A DNA stretch of 33,134 bases, from contig JAGXIO010000085.1 in assembly GCA_024635555.1 (NCBI GenBank), positions 1 through 33,134 of the forward strand. The letters are read 5' to 3'. This document shows positions 24,928-33,134 of the stretch, piece by piece. The translations under genes and the position numbers were made by a program. Origin of the DNA: Saccharicrinis sp. (GTDB lineage: Bacteria; Bacteroidota; Bacteroidia; Bacteroidales; Marinilabiliaceae). The notes beneath the pieces are model-generated. The model did no database searches. It was not told the origin of the DNA and saw only the letters and a list, made by a program, of their open reading frames with translations. Each line of letters begins with the position of its first letter. The first letter of the stretch is position 1.

Positions 24928-25686
24928 ATGCCAACGAAAAGCTGTATAAAAAAATTAATTGTCCCGGCGCTTATCTGCCTTATCCTTGGCGCCTGCTCCG
25001 CGAGCGGTTCAAAAAAAGATCTACAGGTGTTTTGTGCGGCCAGTTTAACCGAGGTGATGACGGCAATGGCCGACAGCTTTACGGCGGAAACGGGATTTAA
25101 TGTGAGCACCAACTATGCCTCATCGGGAACACTGGCCAGGCAAATCCAAATGGGGGCACCGGCCAACCTTTTTGTGTCGGCCAACAAAAATTGGGTCGAT
25201 TTCCTGAGGGATAACAACCTACTAAGCGACACGGTAAATCACGAAATAGCGGGTAACACCTTGGTGCTTATCGCAAACAACCGCTTTTTAGGCAAAACGT
25301 TTACCTTGAAGGAAGCAGTTAACCACCGCTTTGCCATAGGCGACCCGAAAATGGTTCCCGTTGGGCTATATGCCAAGCAGGCCTTAGAGAAATTGGACTT
25401 GTGGAAGGGAAACCATTTTTTGAAAGGACACGACACCAAACATGTGCTTAAGTTAGTTGAGATGGGAGAAGCCGATATGGGTATCGTGTATAAAACAGAT
25501 GCCATTTCGAGCGCTAAAGTTTGGAGAGTACTTACCTTGTCCGAGAACTTACATCAACCCGTCAGCTACCATATGTGTGAGATGAGTTATGCGCCGCACC
25601 CCGCCACCGAGGGGTTTTTAAGCTTTGTAAAGTCGCAAAAAGCGAAGATTATTTGGGAAAAATATGGATTTAACCAATTACCATAA
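24928..25686 (+). CDS. modA: Molybdate ABC transporter substrate-binding lipoprotein
   Basis: A 252-residue periplasmic binding protein. It has a lipoprotein signal with lipobox LGAC (mature Cys near residue 23) and then the ModA-type DLQVFCAASLTEVMTAMADSF start, the SSGTLARQIQMGAPANLF motif and the GDPKMVPVGLYAKQALE motif, which contribute oxyanion contacts. It should bind molybdate or tungstate and hand it to ModB. It overlaps modB by 23 bases (modB starts within its 3' end), so the two are translationally coupled. Selectivity for Mo over W cannot be read here. Confidence 0.94.
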   Translation: MPTKSCIKKLIVPALICLILGACSASGSKKDLQVFCAASLTEVMTAMADSFTAETGFNVSTNYASSGTLARQIQMGAPANLFVSANKNWVDFLRDNNLLSDTVNHEIAGNTLVLIANNRFLGKTFTLKEAVNHRFAIGDPKMVPVGLYAKQALEKLDLWKGNHFLKGHDTKHVLKLVEMGEADMGIVYKTDAISSAKVWRVLTLSENLHQPVSYHMCEMSYAPHPATEGFLSFVKSQKAKIIWEKYGFNQLP

Positions 25687-26356
25687 ATTGTTTACCGAGT
25701 TTGAAATATCGGCCATCCTGCTGTCGCTCAAAGTGGCCGGGGTCAGTGTGGCCGCAGCTGTGCCCATAGCTATTCCCCTGGGGTGGGTGCTAAGCCGAAA
25801 AACTTTTCGGGGTAAGCGCCTGTTAGAGAGCATCGTCTTTCTTCCATTGGTATTGCCCCCGGTAACTATAGGCTATATACTCTTGTACCTGATGGGGAGA
25901 TCGGGTCTATTGAGCCCTTTGTGGAAATTATTGGGAACCGACGGTTTGGCATTCACCTTTTGGGCGGCAGTGATCTCGTCATTGGTCGTTTCTATGCCAC
26001 TCTTTGTTCGATCGGTAAAAGCGTCCTTCGACATGATAGACCCCGGTTTTGAGCTCACGGCGCAAACCCTCGGTGCCAATCGCCTAAAAGTATTCCGCAC
26101 CATCTCGCTACCCTTGGCTATGCCGGGCGTAATGAGCGGATTCGTATTGGCCTTTGCACGCAGCTGGGGCGAATTTGGCGCAACCATAACCTTTGCCGGA
26201 AACATGTTCGGACAAACACAAACCTTGCCCCTGGCAATCTATAGTTCAATGCAGGTTCCCGGACAAGAATTCGTGGCCTTTAAGCTAGTGCTCATTTCCG
26301 TGTTTATCGCACTGCTTACCATGTATTTATCCGAGCGACTTGTCAAGAACATTTGA
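25664..26356 (+). CDS. modB: Molybdate ABC transporter permease
   Basis: A 230-residue membrane protein with five or six hydrophobic segments. The EAA-type loop (DPGFELTAQTLGANRLKVFRTI) typical of ABC importer permeases is at about 124-145, and is followed by the GEFGATITFAG motif of ModB. It forms the channel of the molybdate importer with ModA and ModC. Start ATG 25664 within the modA end; modC follows 73 bases after the stop. Confidence 0.94.
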   Translation: MDLTNYHKLFTEFEISAILLSLKVAGVSVAAAVPIAIPLGWVLSRKTFRGKRLLESIVFLPLVLPPVTIGYILLYLMGRSGLLSPLWKLLGTDGLAFTFWAAVISSLVVSMPLFVRSVKASFDMIDPGFELTAQTLGANRLKVFRTISLPLAMPGVMSGFVLAFARSWGEFGATITFAGNMFGQTQTLPLAIYSSMQVPGQEFVAFKLVLISVFIALLTMYLSERLVKNI

Positions 26357-26429
26357 CCACACCAAGGCAGCACCATTTGTTCCAAACCCAAATTGGTAGA
26401 CTTTGGCGATCTTGATAAATAAATAAAAT

Positions 26430-27536
26430 ATGAACGTACTCGACGTGGATATCAAATATAAGGTGGGTCAATTCAAGGGGAACTACCGCTTTGCCATTTC
26501 TCATGGGGTAACTGGTATCTGGGGTCCCTCGGGGCACGGCAAAACTACTTTGATACAGCTCATTTCAGGTTTGCTCAAACCGGCACAAGGAACTATCTCG
26601 GTGCGGGGTAAGGTGGTGGTCGACAGAAACCAGCATATTTTTGTTCCTCCACACCATCGAAACATAGGTGTCGTTTTTCAGGAAGCGCGCCTCTTCCCCC
26701 ACCTATCTGTAAAAAAAAACCTACTGTACGGCATGCCCAACAAAACTCCTTGCCACATTAGTTTAAACGATGTGGTAGAGGTGCTCGGATTGAATGCCCT
26801 ATTAGACCAAATGCCCGGTCAATGCTCGGGAGGCGAAAAGCAGCGCGTGGCTATCGGACGCGCACTTTTATCGCAACCAGAGCTTTTATTGCTCGATGAG
26901 CCTTTCTCGGCCCTCGACAAACAATTAAAATTAAAGGCCATTAATTTTATCCGAAAAGTGATTCGAAAATTCGATATCCCCGTGGTAATAATCAGTCACG
27001 ATATCGCTGACATATTGAATCTCACAAGGCACATGCTTCTTATAAAACAGGGCAAAGTGGAAATAGAAGGCGATTTTTCGGAATTACTCCTGCAAGGATA
27101 TTTCGAGGGTTCCGCATTTTCCAACTCTTTTGTCAATGACCTCCAATTTACCATTGTTTCAGAAGAGGCAGCCGGAAACTACAAAGTGAAGTTGCAGGGC
27201 ACCGGGCATATCTATTATCTGCACTCCGAAACAAAGCAATTGTGCGCTGGCGACCACATCGATGCCTTTTTAAGACCCGAGGACATTGCCGTAGCCACGC
27301 ATCGGGTAAACGGCATCTCCATGCAGAATCAACTTGAGGCCACGGTGCTTGAAATCTATACGGATAAAAATTATGCCTTTTGCCTTTTGGACGTGGGTAC
27401 CGAACTGCTCGTCCAAATTACCAGGGATTCTGCCGATCGCCTGAATATCCGTAAGAACCAAGCGGTATACGCACTTTTTAAGTCGTCTGCCCTAACCATG
27501 TACGACGACTCATTGCGTATGTCACGCATGGGATAA
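26430..27536 (+). CDS. modC: Molybdate ABC transporter ATPase with C-terminal MOP domain
   Basis: A 368-residue ATPase. Walker A GPSGHGKTT (about 32-40), signature CSGGEKQRVAIGRALL (about 132-147) and Walker B LLLLDEPFSALD (about 152-162) are intact. Residues about 235-365 form a TOBE/MOP domain that senses molybdate (LEATVLEIYTDKNYAFCLLDVGTELLVQITR). The ATP-binding domain energises ModB, and the MOP domain normally allows trans-inhibition when molybdate is plentiful. It ends the mod operon. Confidence 0.94.
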   Translation: MNVLDVDIKYKVGQFKGNYRFAISHGVTGIWGPSGHGKTTLIQLISGLLKPAQGTISVRGKVVVDRNQHIFVPPHHRNIGVVFQEARLFPHLSVKKNLLYGMPNKTPCHISLNDVVEVLGLNALLDQMPGQCSGGEKQRVAIGRALLSQPELLLLDEPFSALDKQLKLKAINFIRKVIRKFDIPVVIISHDIADILNLTRHMLLIKQGKVEIEGDFSELLLQGYFEGSAFSNSFVNDLQFTIVSEEAAGNYKVKLQGTGHIYYLHSETKQLCAGDHIDAFLRPEDIAVATHRVNGISMQNQLEATVLEIYTDKNYAFCLLDVGTELLVQITRDSADRLNIRKNQAVYALFKSSALTMYDDSLRMSRMG

Positions 27537-27836
27537 AACGGGTAAGGTATTGATATTGGTTATTAAAGCTAAGTGATTAATCAGTCGAATAAAAGTCCCT
27601 GATATCTATTCGAAATTTATTTTCTTTATTCCCTTACTCAAATTTATTTACACATATCAATTGGTAAATATCACAGGGTTGTTTAAATTAGGTGCTTTAT
27701 ATTTTGCCCATGTTTTTTTTTGACGAAGCATGGGATAAGATTATTCAATTATTATAGGCTGTAATCTTTTCTCTCCAATTGTCCGATTGCAGAGAGTAAT
27801 CCGTTATCTTTAAATCTAATATCAACATTAAGCACC
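27537..27836. other. Intergenic region between modC and the alcohol dehydrogenase
   Basis: A 300-base AT-rich stretch with no gene or clear terminator that I can support. TATCTTTA (27805-27812) is a one-mismatch version of the TAnnTTTG element, about 25 bases before the alcohol dehydrogenase start, and could be its promoter. Confidence 0.45.
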
Positions 27837-29000
27837 ATGAAGAATTTCAATTTTCAAGCAGGAACAAAGATCCTTTTCGGAAAAAATAAAATCAATGAAT
27901 TGGCCGACGAAGTTTTGCAACACAGCAATCGGGTTTTAATCACCTACGGACAAGGTTCTGTGGTAAAGAGTGGTTTGCTGGATACGGTTAAAAGTAAACT
28001 GGCCGAAAAAGATATTCATTTCGAAGAACTTTCCGGCATCCAACCTAACCCACGCCTTGCGAGTGTAAAAGAAGGCATAAAAATTTGTAGAGAAAAGAAT
28101 ATTGGTTTAATCCTGGCCGTGGGAGGTGGCAGTATTATCGATGCCAGTAAGGCTATAGCGGCCGGATTTGCCTACGATGGCGATGTGTGGGATTTCTGCA
28201 CCCGTAAGGCGGTACCGTCGAGCCCACTACCACTGGGAAGCATTCTCACCTTAGCGGCCACTGGCTCCGAAATGAACGGCTCGGCCGTTATTACCAACCA
28301 GGAAACGCAGGAAAAACTGCCCATGGGAAGCGATTTGTTACGTCCACAGTTTTCCATTCTGGATCCCGTATATACTTTTACCGTTAATAAATGGCAAACG
28401 GCTGCCGGAACAGCGGATATTATGAGCCATCTGTTCGAAAATTATTTTACACCCGATATGGGCACCGATCTTCAGGACGGCATAGCAGAGGCTATTTTGA
28501 AAACATGTATGAAGTATGGTCCAATAGCTCTTGAAGAACCCGAAAACTATGAAGCCAGAGCCAACCTAATGTGGGCATCAAGCCTGGCTCTTAACGGGCT
28601 CACCGGCACGGGTAAAATGACGGGCGACTGGTCCACCCATATGATAGAGCATGAGGTAAGTGCCATTTACGATTTAACCCATGGAGTAGGTCTGGCCATT
28701 TTGTTCCCCAATTGGATGAAATTTGTACTCAATGAGCGCAATGCCTTTAAATTTGTTCGTATGGGCAAAAATGTCTTCGGAATTGAGGATGCCGATCCCA
28801 TGGTGGCAGCCAACAAAACCATTGATGCTATCCGTAAATTCTTTGATAAATTAGGTCTGCCCTCAACCCTGTCCGAAGTAGATATACCCGAAACGCATTT
28901 TGTTGAGATGGGCAAAAAGGCATGTCAGTTTGGTCCCATTGGATATTTCCAAAGACTGAATGAAACAGCTATTACCCAGATATTAGAGATGAGTAAATAA
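27837..29000 (+). CDS. Iron-containing alcohol dehydrogenase
   Basis: A 387-residue group III (Fe-type) alcohol dehydrogenase, close to NADPH-dependent butanol dehydrogenases. The nucleotide motif GGGSIIDASKAIAAG is at about residues 97-111, and the metal ligands lie in DIMSHLFE and in IEHEVSAIYDLTHGVG (Asp and three His). It interconverts alcohols and aldehydes in fermentation. The preceding 300 bases separate it from the mod operon and an inverted repeat follows, so it is probably a single-gene unit. Confidence 0.92.
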   Translation: MKNFNFQAGTKILFGKNKINELADEVLQHSNRVLITYGQGSVVKSGLLDTVKSKLAEKDIHFEELSGIQPNPRLASVKEGIKICREKNIGLILAVGGGSIIDASKAIAAGFAYDGDVWDFCTRKAVPSSPLPLGSILTLAATGSEMNGSAVITNQETQEKLPMGSDLLRPQFSILDPVYTFTVNKWQTAAGTADIMSHLFENYFTPDMGTDLQDGIAEAILKTCMKYGPIALEEPENYEARANLMWASSLALNGLTGTGKMTGDWSTHMIEHEVSAIYDLTHGVGLAILFPNWMKFVLNERNAFKFVRMGKNVFGIEDADPMVAANKTIDAIRKFFDKLGLPSTLSEVDIPETHFVEMGKKACQFGPIGYFQRLNETAITQILEMSK

Positions 29001-29064
29001 GAGAAATAATATGCACTACAAATACTTATTTTGATGGTTTCTCCATGCTAAAAAGTATGAATTT

Positions 29065-29094
29065 AGCCCAAATAATTCAAGAATTATTTGGGCT
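29065..29094 (+). terminator. Perfect inverted repeat after alcohol dehydrogenase gene
   Basis: Arms AGCCCAAATAATTC and GAATTATTTGGGCT form a 14-bp perfect stem around AA. It lies 65 bases past the stop codon. The absence of a strong U-run leaves it as a probable terminator or transcript-end structure. Confidence 0.65.
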
Positions 29095-29241
29095 ATTCAT
29101 CCGTTGGTATTCGGTTAAAATTTATATTATTATGCTGAAACTTTACCTGTCGATAGCATTATCATAAGTTATACATATAATCGTTTGTAGAGCTTAGGTA
29201 TGATTTTTGTATTACTGTTCTATATCCTAAAAAACATACAT

Positions 29242-30291
29242 ATGTTAATAAGAAAATCCTTTATACTCATTCTTATAACGGTGCTCACCTCATGCTCAAG
29301 TTATGAGATATTGAACATCGATGTTTTAAAGCCCGCCAAACATACGTTTCAGCCCGAAATAAAATCGGTGGTGTTAGTGGATAATTCTAGACCGTATAGA
29401 GGTAAGGACGTACACAGTGTGAAAGCATTAAGCAGTAAATTTTCGGTAGATACCATATGGGTCGATAATTTTTCGACCCTTAGCTTAATTTCGCTTAAAG
29501 AAGAACTACAAAGCCGTATGTTTTTCGATTCTGTTTACATGCATCCCGATCGTCTAAAACAGGACGATAGACTGATAAACAGAGCTTTAAACTGGCAACA
29601 GGTGGATGATTTATGCAAACAATATAATGCCCAAGCCGTTATTGCTTTCGAAAAAGATATTTACAACACAAGAATTCAGGTGGATCGCACTTATGCTTAT
29701 GATGGTAACCTATATGGCTATTTAGATGCCTCGGGGGTTATATTATGGCGGGCATACAATAATTTGAATCGGGAACTTATCTACAAGGAAACACAGTTGG
29801 ATACCATATCATGGGATGCCTTAGGTTACAATATGGAGGATATTGCACGTGAGTTACCAACCATTAAGGCAAGCTTAGAAGAACTAGCCATTTATATGGG
29901 TTCGCAGGCTGCTGATTATGCAACACCCCTCTGGGAATCGCAGCGCAGAGGATACTATGCCACAGGTAATTTTCATTTTTTACAAGCCACGGAGTTTGTA
30001 CGAAAGCAAGAATGGGGCGAAGCCGTGAAACTTTGGAAGTATGTTTTTGACAATTATAAAAAAAAGACCAAAGCGCGTGCTGCCTACAATTTGGCATTGG
30101 CATCCGAAATGTTAGACGATTATGAATCGTCACAATATTGGCTAGCCCAAGCAACCGAAACCATAGGCTCTATCTCAGGTGCATCGGCATCCGTAGACAA
30201 AAAAAGGATAATCTCCTACTCATTTTACATGAACAAAAGAATAAAAGATATGCAGGAGTTAAAGCAACAAATAGGAGGCGTGGTAGAATGA
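29242..30291 (+). CDS. Bacteroidota lipoprotein with DUF6340-like and TPR-like regions
   Basis: A 349-residue lipoprotein. The start at ATG 29242 gives a signal MLIRKSFILILITVLTSC with lipobox LTSC; an upstream in-frame ATG at 29200 is less likely. The middle contains IKSVVLVDNSRPY and the QAVIAFEKDIYNTRIQ segment known from DUF6340-type proteins of Bacteroidota. The C-terminal third has TPR-like helices (WGEAVKLWKYVFDNYKKKTKARAAYNLALASEMLDDYESS). It probably sits on the outer membrane. Its stop overlaps the next ORF start (ATGA), so the two are coupled. The family name is a recollection and should be checked. Confidence 0.8.
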   Translation: MLIRKSFILILITVLTSCSSYEILNIDVLKPAKHTFQPEIKSVVLVDNSRPYRGKDVHSVKALSSKFSVDTIWVDNFSTLSLISLKEELQSRMFFDSVYMHPDRLKQDDRLINRALNWQQVDDLCKQYNAQAVIAFEKDIYNTRIQVDRTYAYDGNLYGYLDASGVILWRAYNNLNRELIYKETQLDTISWDALGYNMEDIARELPTIKASLEELAIYMGSQAADYATPLWESQRRGYYATGNFHFLQATEFVRKQEWGEAVKLWKYVFDNYKKKTKARAAYNLALASEMLDDYESSQYWLAQATETIGSISGASASVDKKRIISYSFYMNKRIKDMQELKQQIGGVVE

Positions 30292-31676
30292 AAACGTTAC
30301 TGTTCACCCTTATGCTAGCACTAACGTACTTTACTTGCTTTGGGCAATTTCAACTTAAAGATAAAGGAGCCATTTCCAGTCTTAAAGTACAAGTGATATC
30401 CACTGGAGAAACAATTGAATCGCAAAACGAAGAATTACGTTTAACACCTGCATCGCTAACCAAAATAGTTACCACCGCAACGGCCTTAGAGCTACTTAGT
30501 CCGGATTTTACCTATAAAACTAATTTTTATTGTTTGGGTAAGATACAAAAAGGCAGACTGCTGGGTGACTTGCTTATAAAATCCAACGGCGATCCCACAT
30601 TGGGTTCAAAATATTTCGATCAATCCACACCTGAACTGATTTACAGCAGGGTAGCCGAGGAGCTTAGTATGGCAGGAATAAAATTTATTGATGGAGCTAT
30701 ACTGATTGAATCTGATACGATAAGCTATTCTGCTCCAAGATTATGGGAAGACATGGGCAACTATTATGGCGCGTCGCCTCAGGGATTTAACTGGAACGAC
30801 AATACCAGTGAAATTACCTTACGCTCCAACGAAGTAGGAAGTACTGTAGAAGTAGTTTCCATTGAACCTATAATTACACCCTATACCATCCGATGCCAAG
30901 CTGTTGCTGCCACCCACAACATCGATAGTGCCTATGTTTATGGTGTTAGAAATATAAAAGAGTGGTGGATAGAAGGCTCCATACCACAAAATAGAAGCAA
31001 TTTCAAGATTAAGGCGGCCATGCCGGATCCAGCACAGACTTTCAAAAACGGTCTGGAGGTATTTTTGAAAGAGAAAGGCATTCCTATGGAACATAACGCA
31101 CAATTTGATACCTCCACCAAAAAAACGATCCTGTTCACCTTTCACTCTCCCAATTTGTCGGAGATTATCAAAAACATAAACCATTTAAGCAACAATCTTT
31201 TTGCCGACCAGCTTTTGCTAACACTCGGCAAAGAATACAAGGGCACTTCATCGTGGGATAATGGCAACAGAGTAATAAAGGAGTTTTGGAGCGGGAAAAT
31301 AGATTTTGAAAATAATTTTCGTTTGCACGATGGAAGTGGGCTATCTCCCAAAAACCTTATTTCGACAGGTGGAATGGTTCAGTTACTCACTTGGATACAG
31401 CAAAACAGTACAAACTATGAAGTGTTTGCACAATCGCTTGCAAAAGGAGGAGAGTCGGGCACTTTGCGCACTGTGTTTAAACATCCACAGTTAAAAGGGA
31501 AGATTATTGGCAAAAGTGGATCAATGGAAGGGGTGCTGGGCTACTGCGGATACCTGACAACACGTACAGGAAAATATGCCGCTTTCTGTGTGATTGCCAA
31601 CAATTATCTGGTTAACACAAAGCAGATACGGCAGGAAATGGATGAGTTACTCACCAATTTGACACTTGAAAATTAG
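30288..31676 (+). CDS. dacB: D-alanyl-D-alanine carboxypeptidase/endopeptidase (PBP4, DacB-type)
   Basis: A 462-residue low-molecular-weight penicillin-binding protein of the S13 family. The start at 30288 gives the signal peptide MKTLLFTLMLALTYFTCFGQ, and is preceded by AGGAGG. The SxxK motif SLTK is at residues 56-59, the SxN motif in HLSNNLF and the KTG-like box in IGKSGSMEGV (KSG). It trims peptidoglycan peptides in the periplasm. The upstream in-frame extension into the previous gene is rejected. It overlaps the DUF6340-like gene by 4 bases. Confidence 0.9.
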   Translation: MKTLLFTLMLALTYFTCFGQFQLKDKGAISSLKVQVISTGETIESQNEELRLTPASLTKIVTTATALELLSPDFTYKTNFYCLGKIQKGRLLGDLLIKSNGDPTLGSKYFDQSTPELIYSRVAEELSMAGIKFIDGAILIESDTISYSAPRLWEDMGNYYGASPQGFNWNDNTSEITLRSNEVGSTVEVVSIEPIITPYTIRCQAVAATHNIDSAYVYGVRNIKEWWIEGSIPQNRSNFKIKAAMPDPAQTFKNGLEVFLKEKGIPMEHNAQFDTSTKKTILFTFHSPNLSEIIKNINHLSNNLFADQLLLTLGKEYKGTSSWDNGNRVIKEFWSGKIDFENNFRLHDGSGLSPKNLISTGGMVQLLTWIQQNSTNYEVFAQSLAKGGESGTLRTVFKHPQLKGKIIGKSGSMEGVLGYCGYLTTRTGKYAAFCVIANNYLVNTKQIRQEMDELLTNLTLEN

Positions 31677-31723
31677 TAGGTTTTAAATAAAAAATCAACG
31701 CAACATAAATTCCCTTACGCATC

Positions 31724-32500
31724 ATGACGTTTAAAATCGCAATAGTTCAAACCAACATTATTTGGGAAGATGCCGCAAGCAATCTAAAAAGCTTGGATGG
31801 ATTAATCCAAGATATTGACCGCGATGTTGATCTCATTGTTTTACCCGAGATGTTCGCCACCGGTTTTTCAATGAACACAAAAAAAATTGCTCAAGGTATG
31901 GATGGTGAAGTTGTTTTATGGCTTAAACAAAAAGCTAAAGACACAGGAGCTGCCATCATGGGCTCTCAGGCCATCACTGATGCGGATAAAATATATAATA
32001 GAGCCTTGTTTGCCTTGCCCAGCCAACAAATAATCCATTACGACAAACGCCATTTGTTTAGTCCTGGTAACGAGAATATAAGTTACTCACCTGGATTCGA
32101 GCGCAAGATATTCAATTATAAAGGGATTCGTATTTTGCCTCAAATATGTTACGATTTACGGTTTCCGGTTTGGAGCCGAAACAAAAATGATTACGATTTG
32201 GCCATCTATATAGCCAATTGGCCTGCAGCTCGACAAAATGTTTGGAACACCCTAATTAAAGCCCGTGCCATCGAAAACCAGTGCTATGTTTGCGCTGTCA
32301 ATCGGGTAGGTTCTGGAGCTGGAATCGATTATATCGGTGAATCACAATGTATTAATTTTAAGGGAGAAGCGCTGTTTAATTTGCAACAGAACGCAAATGT
32401 AATTGGCTATTGCAACTTTGATAATGCAGCTCTTAAATCTTTTAAAGATAAATTTGCCGTGTATAAAGATGCAGATGACTTTAATTTAATAACAGCATAA
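31724..32500 (+). CDS. Nitrilase-family omega-amidase
   Basis: A 258-residue carbon-nitrogen hydrolase. The catalytic triad is E42 (LPEMFATGF), K108 (YDKRHLF) and C142 (QICYDLRFP). This combination and the NWPAARQNVWNTLIKARAIENQ segment match the YafV/omega-amidase group, which hydrolyses 2-oxoglutaramate and 2-oxosuccinamate. Starts 47 bases after dacB. Its relationship to neighbouring genes is not apparent. Confidence 0.9.
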   Translation: MTFKIAIVQTNIIWEDAASNLKSLDGLIQDIDRDVDLIVLPEMFATGFSMNTKKIAQGMDGEVVLWLKQKAKDTGAAIMGSQAITDADKIYNRALFALPSQQIIHYDKRHLFSPGNENISYSPGFERKIFNYKGIRILPQICYDLRFPVWSRNKNDYDLAIYIANWPAARQNVWNTLIKARAIENQCYVCAVNRVGSGAGIDYIGESQCINFKGEALFNLQQNANVIGYCNFDNAALKSFKDKFAVYKDADDFNLITA

Positions 32501-32591
32501 TTTTAATATACATTACTTGCAAGTTAACAATTTTATCGTTAAATTTAAATCGAATATTTTTTGATTAGTATGTATGATTAAGCTATAAAAA

Positions 32592-32891
32592 ATGAAAAAC
32601 TATAAAATTCAGATAGAAGATAGCGAAGTTCCGTTTTTCAAAAAACTAATGGATAAATTGGACTTTGTAAAATACGAAGAGATACCTATGGTTAGTGAGC
32701 CCAGAATATACCCTGGAGCCAATTTTGCAATACACGGAAATAAGCACCAGCCGGGAATAAAGGTAGATAACGCATCCGGGCAAAAATCCATGGATATGAC
32801 TAAGGAACCAAAAAAAGTTAGAAAAGATGCTATGACTGATATTAAAGATATCATGTTGAAGATTGAACAGATGAGAAATAGACCCAAATAA
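32592..32891 (+). CDS. Small hypothetical protein
   Basis: A 99-residue basic protein that I do not recognise. The first 30 residues (MKNYKIQIEDSEVPFFKKLM then DKLDFVKYEEI) look like the small strand-helix start of some antitoxin-like proteins, followed by a region with proline and many Lys, and a helical tail (DAMTDIKDIMLKIEQMRN). No toxin-like partner ORF lies beside it. ATG at 32592 is preceded by an AT-rich leader. Confidence 0.6.
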   Translation: MKNYKIQIEDSEVPFFKKLMDKLDFVKYEEIPMVSEPRIYPGANFAIHGNKHQPGIKVDNASGQKSMDMTKEPKKVRKDAMTDIKDIMLKIEQMRNRPK

Positions 32892-32975
32892 ATCTATATT
32901 CGAAAAATAAAGCACTTCACTTTATGCGACTTTTGCATTTTGCATATAGCTCATATACAGTACACCTACATAAAA

Positions 32976-32996
32976 AAAAGCCCTTTCTGGGCTTTT
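32976..32996 (+). terminator. Intrinsic terminator after the small hypothetical gene
   Basis: Arms AAAAGCCC (32976-32983) and GGGCTTTT (32989-32996) form an 8-bp hairpin with a 5-base loop, preceded by an A-run and ended with T-run, so it could act on both strands. It lies 85 bases past the stop codon at 32891. Confidence 0.75.
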
Positions 32997-33014
32997 GGAT
33001 CACGTACAATATTT

Positions 33015-33134
33015 GGGTCTGAGGGAAAAATTGGTTTATTTTGCTGTTAAATATAGACAGTCAAAATAAATATATCAAAATTGAAAACAGAACTATCCCA
33101 GGATCTACTCGCTCTATTTCTACCCCAAGGCATA
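33015..33134 (+). mobile_element. Left end of an ISAon1-like insertion sequence
   Basis: From about 33015 (start GGGTCTGAGG, a possible terminal inverted repeat) an insertion sequence seems to begin and run past the window. The evidence is the transposase N-terminus read from 33081 and the absence of chromosomal gene context. The right end and target duplication are outside the window, so the boundary is approximate. Confidence 0.5.
33081..33134 (+). CDS. Transposase N-terminal part, ISAon1 family (partial)
   Basis: The last 18 codons read MKTELSQDLLALFLPQGI, starting from a TTG at 33081 and open to the window end. This closely resembles the N-terminal sequence of ISAon1-family transposase proteins, which begin with the same LLALLLPEG-type segment. 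An in-frame stop lies at 33054-33056 with no ATG between it and TTG, so the start codon is unusual. Only 18 residues are visible, so identification rests on family recollection. Confidence 0.55.
   Translation, partial: MKTELSQDLLALFLPQGI

Overview
The window looks like a chromosomal segment of an anaerobic or facultative, nitrogen-fixing member of the Bacteroidota, probably near the Marinilabiliales. The reasons are few Shine-Dalgarno sequences, one TAnnTTTG-type promoter element, a Bacteroidota-style lipoprotein of the DUF6340 type, an ISAon1-like element at the right edge, and a nifH-nifI1-nifI2-nifD-nifK-nifE-nifN-nifB gene order like that of cluster III diazotrophs. The taxonomy is inferred from gene content alone.

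Region 1 (1-4260, minus strand) holds a stand-alone receiver protein, a GAF-type sensor kinase, a flavodoxin-fold oxidoreductase and a GNAT acetyltransferase. The spacers around the last two genes carry GTTRRRY/RYYYAAC-like 7-mers and long inverted repeats, which could be remnants of integron-type cassettes. Region 2 (4378-8452, minus strand) is a compact operon for a quinol-oxidising complex: full-length cytochrome b, Rieske protein, and an octaheme cytochrome c fused to HEAT/TPR repeats in place of cytochrome c1.

Region 3 (8800-24365) is the nitrogen-fixation island. Three small minus-strand genes (a hypothetical protein, a Nif11-domain protein and a NifX/NifB-C-like protein with a Cys-rich tail) diverge from the main plus-strand cluster nifH, nifI1, nifI2, nifD, nifK, nifE, nifN, nifB, a thioredoxin-like [2Fe-2S] ferredoxin, nifV, an outer-membrane beta-barrel protein and a HEPN-like small protein, followed by nifA. 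The divergent intergenic region has a sigma-54-like promoter before nifH and two near-identical palindromes 31 bp apart that look like enhancer sites for NifA. A 12-bp-stem terminator-like hairpin separates nifDK from nifEN. Region 4 (24453-27536) supplies molybdate through a GNAT protein and modA-modB-modC.

Region 5 (27837-33134) is ordinary chromosome: an iron-type alcohol dehydrogenase, a DUF6340-like lipoprotein, a DacB/PBP4 carboxypeptidase, a nitrilase-family omega-amidase, a small hypothetical protein, and the first 18 codons of an ISAon1-like transposase at the edge.

Taken together, the nif genes supply the nitrogenase (H, D, K), cofactor assembly (E, N, B, V), nitrogen-responsive switching (I1, I2), a small ferredoxin, transcriptional control (A with sigma-54) and molybdenum import (ModABC). 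nifU and nifS are not in the window. I saw no CRISPR array, rRNA or tRNA gene. The most interesting unexplained parts are the small nif-linked accessory genes on both sides of the nif operon, the unusual paired palindromes, the nifK/nifE hairpin and the octaheme bc-type complex.
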